Shown piece by piece: positions 20,076-27,263 of a stretch of DNA of 64,000 bases. The stretch lies in assembly GCF_030811215.1 (NCBI RefSeq), contig NZ_JAUSQM010000001.1, forward strand, positions 2,790,001 to 2,854,000, written 5' to 3'. The position numbers were made by a program, and so were the translations under genes. The DNA is from Nocardioides massiliensis. Lineage in GTDB: Bacteria; Actinomycetota; Actinomycetes; Propionibacteriales; Nocardioidaceae. Position 1 is the first letter of the stretch; every line of letters begins with the position of its first letter. Under the pieces are notes generated by a model. It searched no databases. It was not told the DNA's origin and saw nothing but the letters and a program-made list of their open reading frames with translations.

Positions 20076-20647
20076 CGCGACTCGACCTCGTCGTCGGGCC
20101 CAACGGCGCAGGCAAGTCGACCTTCGTCGACCGAGTCCTACTTCCCGTCCTGCCGCACCAGGCGTTCGTCAACGCCGACGAGATCGCGAAGCTCTACTGG
20201 CCCGGCAACGAGGTCGCGAAGTCGCGGGTCGCGGCCCGTCTGGCAGAAGTCCTGCGCGACGGGTTCATCACCCTCGCTGAGCCCTTCATCGCTGAGACGG
20301 TCTTCTCGCACCCCTCGAAGGTGGACCTCGTCCGGGACGCCGTCGGTGCCGGTTATCGGGTGCACCTGCACGTGATGATGCTGCCGGAGGACGACGCCGT
20401 TGAACGCGTGGCGAAGCGCGTCCGGCAGGGCGGTCACGCGGTCCCGGAGGGGAAGATCCGTACTCGCTACCAGCGGCTGTGGGCCAACGTGGTCGACGCC
20501 GTGCGCCTGTGTGACACCGCTGACTTCTATGACAACACCTGCAACCGGCCGGTGCTGGTCGCTCGGTTCAGCGGGGGCATCGCCCACGGGCGGGTGGACT
20601 GGCCGTCGTGGACGCCCCCTGGCTTGGCGCCACTCGTCCCGAAATGA
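20072..20647 (+). CDS. Zeta-type toxin (P-loop small-molecule kinase)
   Basis: A 191-residue P-loop protein with Walker A GPNGAGKS at residues 9-16, FVNADEIAKLYW, the AETVFSHPSK segment, and RVRQGGHAVPEGKIRTRY (the conserved arginine-rich lid/substrate region). This matches zeta-toxin-like kinases, some of which phosphorylate UDP-N-acetylglucosamine to stop cell-wall synthesis. Coupled to the ParD-like antitoxin. Confidence 0.83.
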   Translation: MTRLDLVVGPNGAGKSTFVDRVLLPVLPHQAFVNADEIAKLYWPGNEVAKSRVAARLAEVLRDGFITLAEPFIAETVFSHPSKVDLVRDAVGAGYRVHLHVMMLPEDDAVERVAKRVRQGGHAVPEGKIRTRYQRLWANVVDAVRLCDTADFYDNTCNRPVLVARFSGGIAHGRVDWPSWTPPGLAPLVPK

Positions 20648-20665
20648 GGCGGGCAGGGTCGGAAC

Positions 20666-21267
20666 TCACGATGCGCGCTCGAACGCACCGCCGATAACGA
20701 CGGGAACGACGTCTGAAGCATTGAGAGCGGCAGCTACGTCGATATCGTTCGCGGAGCCCAGACTGCGCAGTTCAAGGAGTCGTCGCAGCTCCAACGCTCG
20801 CCAGCGGCGATCACCGCGATCGAGCGTCCGGCTTGGACAGCTGGGATGAGCCAGTTCGCCACCGGCCTCGCATTGCGTAGGCATCCAGCCGCCACTGTCG
20901 ACCCGCCCTCGACCAGTGCCGTCGCGATCGTGGAGCCGTTCGGCGACGGCAACACCAGCCGCGGTGCGGCATCGCAGGCGAGAAGGTCGGCTGGCGAGAG
21001 GGACGGCGCCGGCGGTGCACCCTGCCTGGTGGCTTCGGAACGGCCGACGGCCAGTACGGCATCGTGCGTCGCCGCGAACTCCGCGGCCCGCGTGCCCTTT
21101 CACCGGTACGGAAACACCCGCATCCCCCGTTCGACCGCTACCGTCACCGGCGTCGAGAAGCTCAGTACGTCGACCACCACCGCGACGTCGGCGCGGGTTG
21201 CCTGCGCGCCGGTCGGTCCCCAGTCGAGCCGCACGCCGAACTCGCCCTGCCCGAACAGATCAGCCAC
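20666..21267 (-). pseudogene. Decayed 2-phosphosulfolactate phosphatase (ComB-like)
   Basis: Reading leftward from GTG 21267, one frame gives ADLFGQGEFGVRLDWGPTG, then VVVDVLSFSTPVTVAVERG up to VFPYR. A TGA at 21102-21100 sits where the family normally has Trp. The same frame continues through LVLPSPNGSTIATALVEGG and GCLRNARPVANWL to IAVIAAGERW. After that it loses register. Another frame supplies a plausible family C-terminus (NDIDVAAALNASDVVPVV) ending at 20666. About 40-50 codons appear deleted between those parts. So there is at least one nonsense change plus an internal deletion with a frame change. Confidence 0.75.
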
Positions 21268-21306
21268 GGCGCGGGCCGGGGATCGCAGCGTCGTCCGTGG
21301 TCGTGC

Positions 21307-21759
21307 TCATGGCGTAGGTCCGGCATCGAGCGCGGCGGCCACGCGCCGCGCGTGCTCCGCGAGGACGTCCGGGTCGCTCGGTCGGCCCGGCTCGAACGGC
21401 AGCTCGAGCCGGTCGCGGGCGCGATCGGCGTACCGCGGGATGACGTGCAGGTGGAAGTGGAAGACCGTCTGCCACGCCGCCGGACCGCAGCAGTTCAGCA
21501 GGTTGACTCCCCCGGCGCCCAACGCCGACATCGCCGCCCTGGCGATCCGCTGGGCGGCCAGTGTCGTCGCCGTGAGGTCGTCGGCGGAGATCTCCATCAG
21601 GTCGACGCTGTGGCGCTTCGGGATGACCAGCAGGTGGCCGTCGGCGCCCGGGTCGATGTCCATGAACGCGAACGTCGTGGCGTCCTCGGCGACCTTCGCG
21701 CACGGCAGCCTCCCGGCGACGATCTCGCAGAACACGCATGCGCCCTTCGCTCCGCTCAT
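21307..21759 (-). CDS. HIT-family nucleotide-binding protein
   Basis: A 150-residue histidine-triad protein with HFHLHVIPR near residue 100, preceded by VFCEIVAGRLPCAKVAED and DGHLLVIPKRH typical of Fhit/HINT-like hydrolases acting on nucleoside phosphoramidates or dinucleotides. I prefer ATG 21759 because AGAAGG is 8 nt upstream. ATG 21765 is in frame but only 2 nt from that site. Confidence 0.9.
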   Translation of the reverse strand: MSGAKGACVFCEIVAGRLPCAKVAEDATTFAFMDIDPGADGHLLVIPKRHSVDLMEISADDLTATTLAAQRIARAAMSALGAGGVNLLNCCGPAAWQTVFHFHLHVIPRYADRARDRLELPFEPGRPSDPDVLAEHARRVAAALDAGPTP

Positions 21760-21773
21760 GTACATCGCCTTCT

Positions 21774-22034
21774 CTAGCGTTCGTAGTGGTAACGACAGGC
21801 CGCGATGCGCACCTCGCCATCCACGACCTTGTAGACAAGTCGGTGCTCGTCGCTGATGCGTCGCGACCAGTAACCCTGGAACCCATGCTTGAGCGGCTCC
21901 GGCTTCCCGATGCCCTCGTTGCCGTTGCGCACGACGTCCTCGATGAGCCGGTTGATTCGCTTCGACAGCCTGCGGTCCTGCTGCTGCCACCACTGGTAGT
22001 CCTCCCAGGCCGCTGTGCTGAAGACGATCCTCAC
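21774..22034 (-). CDS. yoeB: YoeB-type ribosome-dependent mRNA interferase toxin
   Basis: An 86-residue Txe/YoeB toxin. Residues aligned with the E. coli YoeB active site are all present at the same positions: E46, R65, H83 and Y84 (C-terminus CRYHYER). It cleaves mRNA in the ribosomal A site and is neutralised by YefM. GTG 22034 overlaps the yefM stop as GTGA, so the pair is coupled. Confidence 0.95.
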   Translation of the reverse strand: MRIVFSTAAWEDYQWWQQQDRRLSKRINRLIEDVVRNGNEGIGKPEPLKHGFQGYWSRRISDEHRLVYKVVDGEVRIAACRYHYER

Positions 22035-22282
22035 TCCACGAGGTCCCGTTCGGTGCCTCGATCGCTCTCGAGTTCGTCGATGGACGCGAGCAGCCGGCGA
22101 GCGTTCGCGGGGCTCCTCAACAAGTACGCCGTCTCCTTCAGGGCCTCGTAGTCCTCCAGGGAGACGATCACCGCAGGCTCGCGGCCAGAGCGGGTGATCA
22201 CGACCTCCTCGCGATCGTCGACCACCGCGTCCAGGACCTCCGCATACCGCGCACGTGACTCCGTGTAGCTCATGGTCCTCAT
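22031..22282 (-). CDS. yefM: YefM-type antitoxin
   Basis: An 83-residue Phd/YefM antitoxin: SYTESRARYAEVLDAV, EEVVITRSGREPAVIVSLEDYEAL-type core and an acidic C-terminal tail for toxin binding. I chose ATG 22282 (MRTMSYTE) because GGAGGT lies 4 nt upstream and YefM proteins typically begin this way. ATG 22273 is possible but farther from that site. Confidence 0.93.
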   Translation of the reverse strand: MRTMSYTESRARYAEVLDAVVDDREEVVITRSGREPAVIVSLEDYEALKETAYLLRSPANARRLLASIDELESDRGTERDLVE

Positions 22283-22292
22283 AGACACCTCC

Positions 22293-22308
22293 GTACAGGA
22301 AACTGTAC
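22293..22308. promoter_or_regulatory. YefM-YoeB operator palindrome
   Basis: A perfect inverted repeat GTACAG-GAAA-CTGTAC sits 11 bp upstream of the yefM start. Known YefM operators contain TGTACA-type core palindromes, so this is very likely the autoregulatory site bound by YefM and YefM-YoeB. Confidence 0.65.
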
Positions 22309-22347
22309 GCGCGCCGATGTCGTGGCGCAATCCATCGCAGCGACCGC

Positions 22348-22668
22348 TCAGTGGTGGGCGCCGAGCTCCACCAGCAGCACGCCGATGATGATCAACCCGA
22401 TGCCGAAAAGCATGGTCGGCGTGAGTGGCTCCTTGAAGAGGACGCGGGAGGCGACCGCGGTCAGGGCGACGCCGCAGGCGGCCCAGACGCCGTACGCCAC
22501 CCCGAGCGCCATGCCGGCGTCCAGCGCCAGCGTGAGCAGGGCGAAGGCACACAGATAGCTGAGCAGGGTGACGGCGATCCAGGGCCGGCGGCCCTGGGAC
22601 GCGACGCGCAGGGCGAGCGTGCCGGAGACCTCGAAGCCGACGGCACCGGCCATGAAGAGCCACGCCAT
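22348..22668 (-). CDS. SMR-family transporter subunit (second of pair)
   Basis: A 106-residue four-helix small multidrug resistance protein: MAWLFMAGAVGFEVSGTLAL with the essential Glu in helix 1 (FEVSGTLALR), GVAYGVWAACG in helix 3 and a final GVLLVELG. It overlaps the upstream SMR gene by ATGA. Paired SMR genes usually encode a heterodimeric antiporter with subunits of opposite topology. The substrate class (drugs, guanidinium, polyamines) cannot be assigned from sequence alone. Confidence 0.9.
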   Translation of the reverse strand: MAWLFMAGAVGFEVSGTLALRVASQGRRPWIAVTLLSYLCAFALLTLALDAGMALGVAYGVWAACGVALTAVASRVLFKEPLTPTMLFGIGLIIIGVLLVELGAHH

Positions 22669-23030
22669 CAGGCGGCGTCCGCGGCGTGCTGGCTGGGCGG
22701 CGCGTGCTGCGCCCGGTGCGAGCCGAGCTCGACAAGCAGGACGCCGGCGATGATCACGGCCACACCGACCCCCATGAGGCCGGTGAACGGCTCGCCGAAG
22801 ATGGCCGACGACAGGACCGCGGTGAACGCGACCCCGAGCGCGGACCAGATGCCGTACGCCACCCCCAGCGGCATGCCGAGGCGCAGGACGACCGCCAGGA
22901 GCGAGAACGAGGTCACATAACCGATCGCGACGACCACGTAGAACCTCGAGTCGTCCAGCGCGGCCTTGAGCGACAGCGACGCGCTGACCTCGCTGGCGAT
23001 CGCGACCGCCAGCAGGAGCCACTTCCTCAC
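22668..23030 (-). CDS. SMR-family transporter subunit (first of pair)
   Basis: A 120-residue SMR protein with the conserved helix-1 Glu (IASEVSASLSLK), helix-3 GVAYGIWSALGV and helix-4 GVLLVELG, plus a hydrophilic C-terminal extension (HRAQHAPPSQHAADAA). It starts with GTG 23030, overlapping the stop of the UvrA-like gene, and its own stop overlaps the next SMR gene. All three genes are thus translationally coupled. Confidence 0.9.
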   Translation of the reverse strand: MRKWLLLAVAIASEVSASLSLKAALDDSRFYVVVAIGYVTSFSLLAVVLRLGMPLGVAYGIWSALGVAFTAVLSSAIFGEPFTGLMGVGVAVIIAGVLLVELGSHRAQHAPPSQHAADAA

Positions 23031-25384
23031 CCGGCGCCGCCGACGTACTCCGCGAGGTGCTGGCCGGTGAGCGTGGATCGGTCGGCCACGAGGGCCGCCG
23101 GAGTGCCGGTGAAGACCACCTGTCCCCCGTCGTGCCCGGCGCCCGGCCCGAGGTCGATGATCCAGTCGGCGTGGGCCATGACGGCCTGGTGGTGCTCGAT
23201 GACGATCACCGACTTGCCGCTGTCGACGAGTCGATCCAGCAGTCCGAGCAGCTGCTCGACATCGGCGAGGTGCAGGCCGGTCGTGGGCTCGTCGAGCACG
23301 TAGACCTCCCCCTTCTCGGCCATCCGCGCGGCCAGCTTCAGTCGTTGCCGCTCACCGCCCGACAACGTCGGCAGCGGCTGGCCCAGGGTGAGGTAGCCCA
23401 GACCCACGTCGGTCATGCGCGCCAGGATCTTGTGCGCCGCCGGCAGCGCGGCCGCGCCGTCGGCGAAGAACGCCTCCGCGTCTGCCACCGACATCTCGAG
23501 CACCTCGCTGATGTTGCGCCCACCGAAGGAGTACTCCAGCACCTCGGCGCTGAACCGACGGCCCTCGCAGACCTCGCACGGCGTCGCGACGCCGGCCATC
23601 ACCGCCAGGTCGGTGTAGATGACCCCGGCACCGTTGCAGTGCGGGCACGCGCCCTCGGAGTTCGCGCTGAACAGCGCGGGCTTCACCCCGTTGGCCTTCG
23701 CGAACGCCTTGCGGATCGGCTCGAGCAGACCGGTGTACGTCGCGGGGTTGCTACGGCGGGATCCGCGGATCGCCGACTGGTCGATCGCGACGACCTCCTC
23801 GCGCTTGGCGACCGAGCCGTGGATGAGCGAGCTCTTGCCGGACCCGGCGACCCCGGTGATGACGCACAGCACGCCGAGCGGGATGTCGACGTCGACGTCG
23901 CGCAGATTGTGGGTGGCGGCGCCACGGACCTCGAGGGCACCGTTCGGCGTACGCACCTCCGGCTTCACCGCGACCCGGAAGTCGAGGTGGCGCCCGGTCA
24001 GCGTGCCGCTGGTGCGAAGTCCGTCGACCCGGCCCTCGTAGACCACTTCCCCACCGTCGCTGCCCGCGCCCGGGCCGAGGTCGACCACGTGGTCGCCGAT
24101 CACGATCGTCTCGGGCTTGTGCTCGACGACGAGCACGGTGTTGCCCTTGTCGCGCAGCTGCAGCAGCAGGTCGTTCATCCGGGCGATGTCGTGCGGGTGC
24201 AGGCCGATGGTCGGCTCGTCGAAGACGTAGGTCACGTCGGTCAGCGCGGAGCCGAGGTGCCGGATCATCTTGGTGCGCTGGGACTCCCCGCCCGACAGCG
24301 TCCCGGAGGGCCGGTCCAGCGAGAGGTAGCCCAGCCCGATGTCGACGAACGAGTCGAGGGTCTCCCCCAGCACCGTGAGCAACGGGCGGATCGATGCCTC
24401 ACCGCCGAGCTCACGCACCCACCCGGCCAGCTCGTCGATCTGCATCGCACAGACGTCGGCGATGCTCTTGGCCTTGATCTTCGCCGAGCGCGCCGCGTCG
24501 TTGAGCCGTGACCCGTCGCAGTCGGGGCACGTGGTGAACGTGATCGCACGGTCGACGAAGGCGCGGATGTGCGGCTGCATCGAGTCGCGGTCCTTGGACA
24601 GGAACGACTTCTGGATCTGCGGGATCAGGCCGAGGTAGGTCAGGTTGATCCCGTCGACCTTGATCTTCGTCGCCTCGCGGTGGAGCAGGTCGTGCTGCTC
24701 CTTCTTCGTGAACTTCCGGATCGGCTTGTCGGGATCGAAGAACCCGCAGCCACGGAAGATTCGGCCGTACCAGCCCTCCATGCTGTAGCCCGGGATGGTG
24801 ATCGCGCCCTCGTTGAGCGACTTCGTCTCGTCATACAACGCACTGAGGTCGAAGTCGCTGACCGACCCCATCCCCTCGCAGCGCGGGCACATGCCACCGA
24901 CGCGGTTGAAGGTCACCTTCTCGGCGCGCTTGTTGCCCTTGTCGACCTTGATCGCGCCGCTGGCGCTGACGGAGGCGACGTTGAAGGAGAAAGCGCCGGG
25001 CGGGCCGACGTACGGCGTCCCCATGCGGCTGAACAGGATGCGCAGCATGGCGTTGGCGTCGGTCACGGTGCCGACCGTGGAGCGCGGGTTGCCGCCCATG
25101 CGCTCCTGGTCGACCAGGATGGCTGTGGTCAGACCCTCGAGGACGTCGACGTCCGGTCGGGCCATGGACGGCATGAACCCCTGGACGAACGCGCTGTAGG
25201 TCTCGTTGATCAACCGCTGCGACTCCGCGGCGATGGTGCCGAAGACGAGTGAGCTCTTGCCCGACCCGGAGACACCCGTGAAGACGGTCAGCTGTCGCTT
25301 GGGGATCTCGACACTGATGTCCTTGAGGTTGTTCTCCCGTGCCCCCTGGACCCGGATCACTCCGGCGGCTGCGTTCGTCGTCAC
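23027..25384 (-). CDS. UvrA-like ABC ATPase (DrrC/UvrA2 type)
   Basis: A 785-residue UvrA paralogue with two ABC cassettes: Walker A GVSGSGKSS near residue 37 and GVAGSGKSS about midway, signatures LSGGESQRTKM and LSGGERQRLKL, and zinc-finger CxxC pairs (CPRCEG, CPDCDG, CPHCNG, CEVCEG). It is ~150 residues shorter than housekeeping UvrA. Relatives such as DrrC release or protect against DNA-intercalating drugs. Coupling to two SMR transporter genes supports a drug-resistance role by inference. Confidence 0.85.
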   Translation of the reverse strand: MTTNAAAGVIRVQGARENNLKDISVEIPKRQLTVFTGVSGSGKSSLVFGTIAAESQRLINETYSAFVQGFMPSMARPDVDVLEGLTTAILVDQERMGGNPRSTVGTVTDANAMLRILFSRMGTPYVGPPGAFSFNVASVSASGAIKVDKGNKRAEKVTFNRVGGMCPRCEGMGSVSDFDLSALYDETKSLNEGAITIPGYSMEGWYGRIFRGCGFFDPDKPIRKFTKKEQHDLLHREATKIKVDGINLTYLGLIPQIQKSFLSKDRDSMQPHIRAFVDRAITFTTCPDCDGSRLNDAARSAKIKAKSIADVCAMQIDELAGWVRELGGEASIRPLLTVLGETLDSFVDIGLGYLSLDRPSGTLSGGESQRTKMIRHLGSALTDVTYVFDEPTIGLHPHDIARMNDLLLQLRDKGNTVLVVEHKPETIVIGDHVVDLGPGAGSDGGEVVYEGRVDGLRTSGTLTGRHLDFRVAVKPEVRTPNGALEVRGAATHNLRDVDVDIPLGVLCVITGVAGSGKSSLIHGSVAKREEVVAIDQSAIRGSRRSNPATYTGLLEPIRKAFAKANGVKPALFSANSEGACPHCNGAGVIYTDLAVMAGVATPCEVCEGRRFSAEVLEYSFGGRNISEVLEMSVADAEAFFADGAAALPAAHKILARMTDVGLGYLTLGQPLPTLSGGERQRLKLAARMAEKGEVYVLDEPTTGLHLADVEQLLGLLDRLVDSGKSVIVIEHHQAVMAHADWIIDLGPGAGHDGGQVVFTGTPAALVADRSTLTGQHLAEYVGGAG

Positions 25385-25424
25385 AAGCGTCGATCGTAGG
25401 GGTGCCGTGCCGACTCCGTCACGG

Positions 25425-26681
25425 TCATTGCGCGCTGCTGCCCGCCCCGGCGGCGAGCGCCGCCTTGGCCATGAGCACGGCCCGCTGGCGGGCGTTGCGG
25501 GTCAGCGCCGCTGCTGCCCTCAGCGCGGCCTCGGCCTCGTCGCTGCGACCGAGCCGCGCCAGCAGCTCGCCGCGGACGCTGGGCAGCAGGTGGGAGTCGC
25601 GCAGGACACCGCTCGCCGCGAGCTCGTCGGTGAGCGCGAGTCCGGCCTCGGGGCCCTCGGCCATGGCGACGGCCACCGCGAGGTTGAGCCGCACCACGGG
25701 GTTGCCGGTGCGCGCGGCCAGGGCGCGGTAGAGCGCCACGATCTGGCGCCAGTCGGTGTCGGCGGCCGCCGCTGCCCGCGCATGGCACGCTGCGATCGCC
25801 GCCTGCAGCGCGTAGGGACCTCTCCCCCGCCCCAGCCGGTCGCTGCGCCGCAGTGCGTGGAGGCCGCGAGCGATCTGCGCGTGGTCCCAACGCGTGCGGG
25901 CCTGGTCCTCCAGCAGGACCGGCTCACCAGCTGCGTCGACCCGGGCGGGGAACCGCGACGCCTGCAGCTCCAACAGGGCGTGCAGTCCATGGACCTCGGG
26001 TTCGGTCGGCATGAGCACCGTCAGCATCCGGCTCAGGCGCAGCGCCTCCTCCGCCAGGTCCGGTCGCATCCAGGAGTCGCCGCTCGTGGCCGCATAGCCC
26101 TCCGTGAAGACCAGGTAGACGACGGAGAGCGCCGTCTCGAGCCTGCTCCCCCACTCCTCCGGCGACGGGACATCGAACCGCACGTCCGCGTCGCCGAGCA
26201 CCCGTTTGGCACGCACGATGCGCTGCTGCACGGTCGGCACGGACACCAGCAGCAACCGCGCGATCTCCTCGGTCCCCAGCCCGCTGACCACCTTCAGGGT
26301 GAGTGCGACCCGGGACTCCCGGGGTAGCACCGGGTGGCAGGCGGTGAACATCAGCCCCAGGACGTCGTCGTCGGACCCGTCCGGTGACTCCGTGACCACC
26401 TCCGAGTCCAGGTCCCGGGCCAACGCGGCGTACCGGGCGCCGAGGCGTGCGTTGTGCCGGAACAGGTCGATCGCCCGGCGCCGCCCCACCGTCGTCAGCC
26501 AGGCACCCGGACTGCGGGGTACGCCGGAGCGCGGCCAGGACTCGAGCGCCTCGGCCAGCGCTTCCTGCGCGAGGTCCTCGGCCAGGGCGAGGTCGCCGGT
26601 GAGGCGGGCGAGGGTAGCGACGACGCGCGCACCCTCGACCCGCCAGACCGCTTCGACCGTCCGGGTCTGCTCGCTGGTCAC
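25425..26681 (-). CDS. ECF sigma factor with C-terminal TPR-like domain (ECF42 type)
   Basis: A 418-residue sigma factor. Region 2 (LAEDLAQEALAEALESWP, then AWLTTVGRRRAIDLFRH) and region 4 (LGTEEIARLLLVSVPTVQQRIVRAKR) lie in the first ~190 residues. A ~220-residue helical extension follows, as in ECF42 proteins where a TPR-like tail is needed for activity. I chose GTG 26681, 10 nt from the stop of the upstream DGPF gene. No anti-sigma gene is adjacent, which is normal for this group. Confidence 0.87.
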   Translation of the reverse strand: MTSEQTRTVEAVWRVEGARVVATLARLTGDLALAEDLAQEALAEALESWPRSGVPRSPGAWLTTVGRRRAIDLFRHNARLGARYAALARDLDSEVVTESPDGSDDDVLGLMFTACHPVLPRESRVALTLKVVSGLGTEEIARLLLVSVPTVQQRIVRAKRVLGDADVRFDVPSPEEWGSRLETALSVVYLVFTEGYAATSGDSWMRPDLAEEALRLSRMLTVLMPTEPEVHGLHALLELQASRFPARVDAAGEPVLLEDQARTRWDHAQIARGLHALRRSDRLGRGRGPYALQAAIAACHARAAAAADTDWRQIVALYRALAARTGNPVVRLNLAVAVAMAEGPEAGLALTDELAASGVLRDSHLLPSVRGELLARLGRSDEAEAALRAAAALTRNARQRAVLMAKAALAAGAGSSAQ

Positions 26682-26691
26682 CGGTAACCGG

Positions 26692-27111
26692 TCACTCGGT
26701 CCCGAGTTCGCGACGCCACTCGGCTTCCTTCTGGACGTACTCGTTGTCGGCGTAGTCGGCGAAGTCCGTCTCGTCGGTGACGCGTCGTACCTCGAGCTTG
26801 GACCCCGGTCCGAGCGGACACCGGCGCGCCCACTCCAGCGCCTCCTCGGGCGAGGAGACCTGGAGGATCCAGAAGCCGTTGAACAGCTCGTGGACCTCGC
26901 CGTAGGGCCCGTCGGTGACGATCGGCTCCTCGCCGGAGAAGTCGACGACGAAACCCGGCTCGGGCGCCAAGCCGTCACCACCGAGCAGGACACCGGACTT
27001 CATGAGCGCCTCGTTGTAGGCCCCCATCGCGTTGATGATCTCCTCGAAGTCGGTCTCGGCGTACGCCGCCTCGGCCTCGGGCGTGGCTCGCATGATCAGC
27101 ATGAACTTCAT
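26692..27111 (-). CDS. DGPF/YCII-domain protein, ECF42 partner
   Basis: A 139-residue YCII-related protein: MKFMLIMRATPEAEAAY, a GGDGLAP segment, VTDGPYGEVHEL (the DGPF-like signature reads DGPY) and GFWILQVSSPEEALEWA. Genes of this type sit beside ECF42 sigma factors and are thought to be their targets or sensors. Here it precedes the sigma gene in one operon. Confidence 0.88.
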   Translation of the reverse strand: MKFMLIMRATPEAEAAYAETDFEEIINAMGAYNEALMKSGVLLGGDGLAPEPGFVVDFSGEEPIVTDGPYGEVHELFNGFWILQVSSPEEALEWARRCPLGPGSKLEVRRVTDETDFADYADNEYVQKEAEWRRELGTE

Positions 27112-27228
27112 CTCGGGTCTCCTGCCGTGTCGGCACCCGCCGTCGGGCGCCTCTCACCCTGACGTCGAACGGCGACCCACGGCAATCGACACGACCGAGA
27201 ACATTTCTGAGGGAAGTTCTCACGCGCC

Positions 27229-27257
27229 TTGTGGTCGAACATATGTTCGAGTATCGT
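27229..27257 (+). promoter_or_regulatory. SOS promoter with perfect LexA box
   Basis: TCGAAC-ATAT-GTTCGA, a perfect 16-bp palindrome at 27235-27250, equals the actinobacterial LexA consensus TCGAAC-N4-GTTCGA. It fills nearly the whole spacer between TTGTGG (27229-27234) and TATCGT (27252-27257), spacing 17 nt. LexA bound here would exclude RNA polymerase. The predicted transcription start falls at or very near ATG 27264, suggesting a leaderless mRNA. Confidence 0.75.
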
Positions 27258-27263
27258 CGGGTC

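Noticed and set aside
20846-21856. A 336-codon plus-strand ORF across the comB region and HIT gene
   Set aside because: Ser/Arg/Ala-rich shadow with no family features. The minus strand carries the recognisable ComB and HIT sequences.
27231-27263. Upstream GTG start (27231) for the DUF222-HNH gene
   Set aside because: It would place the LexA box and -10 inside the coding region, and the extra residues show no family similarity.
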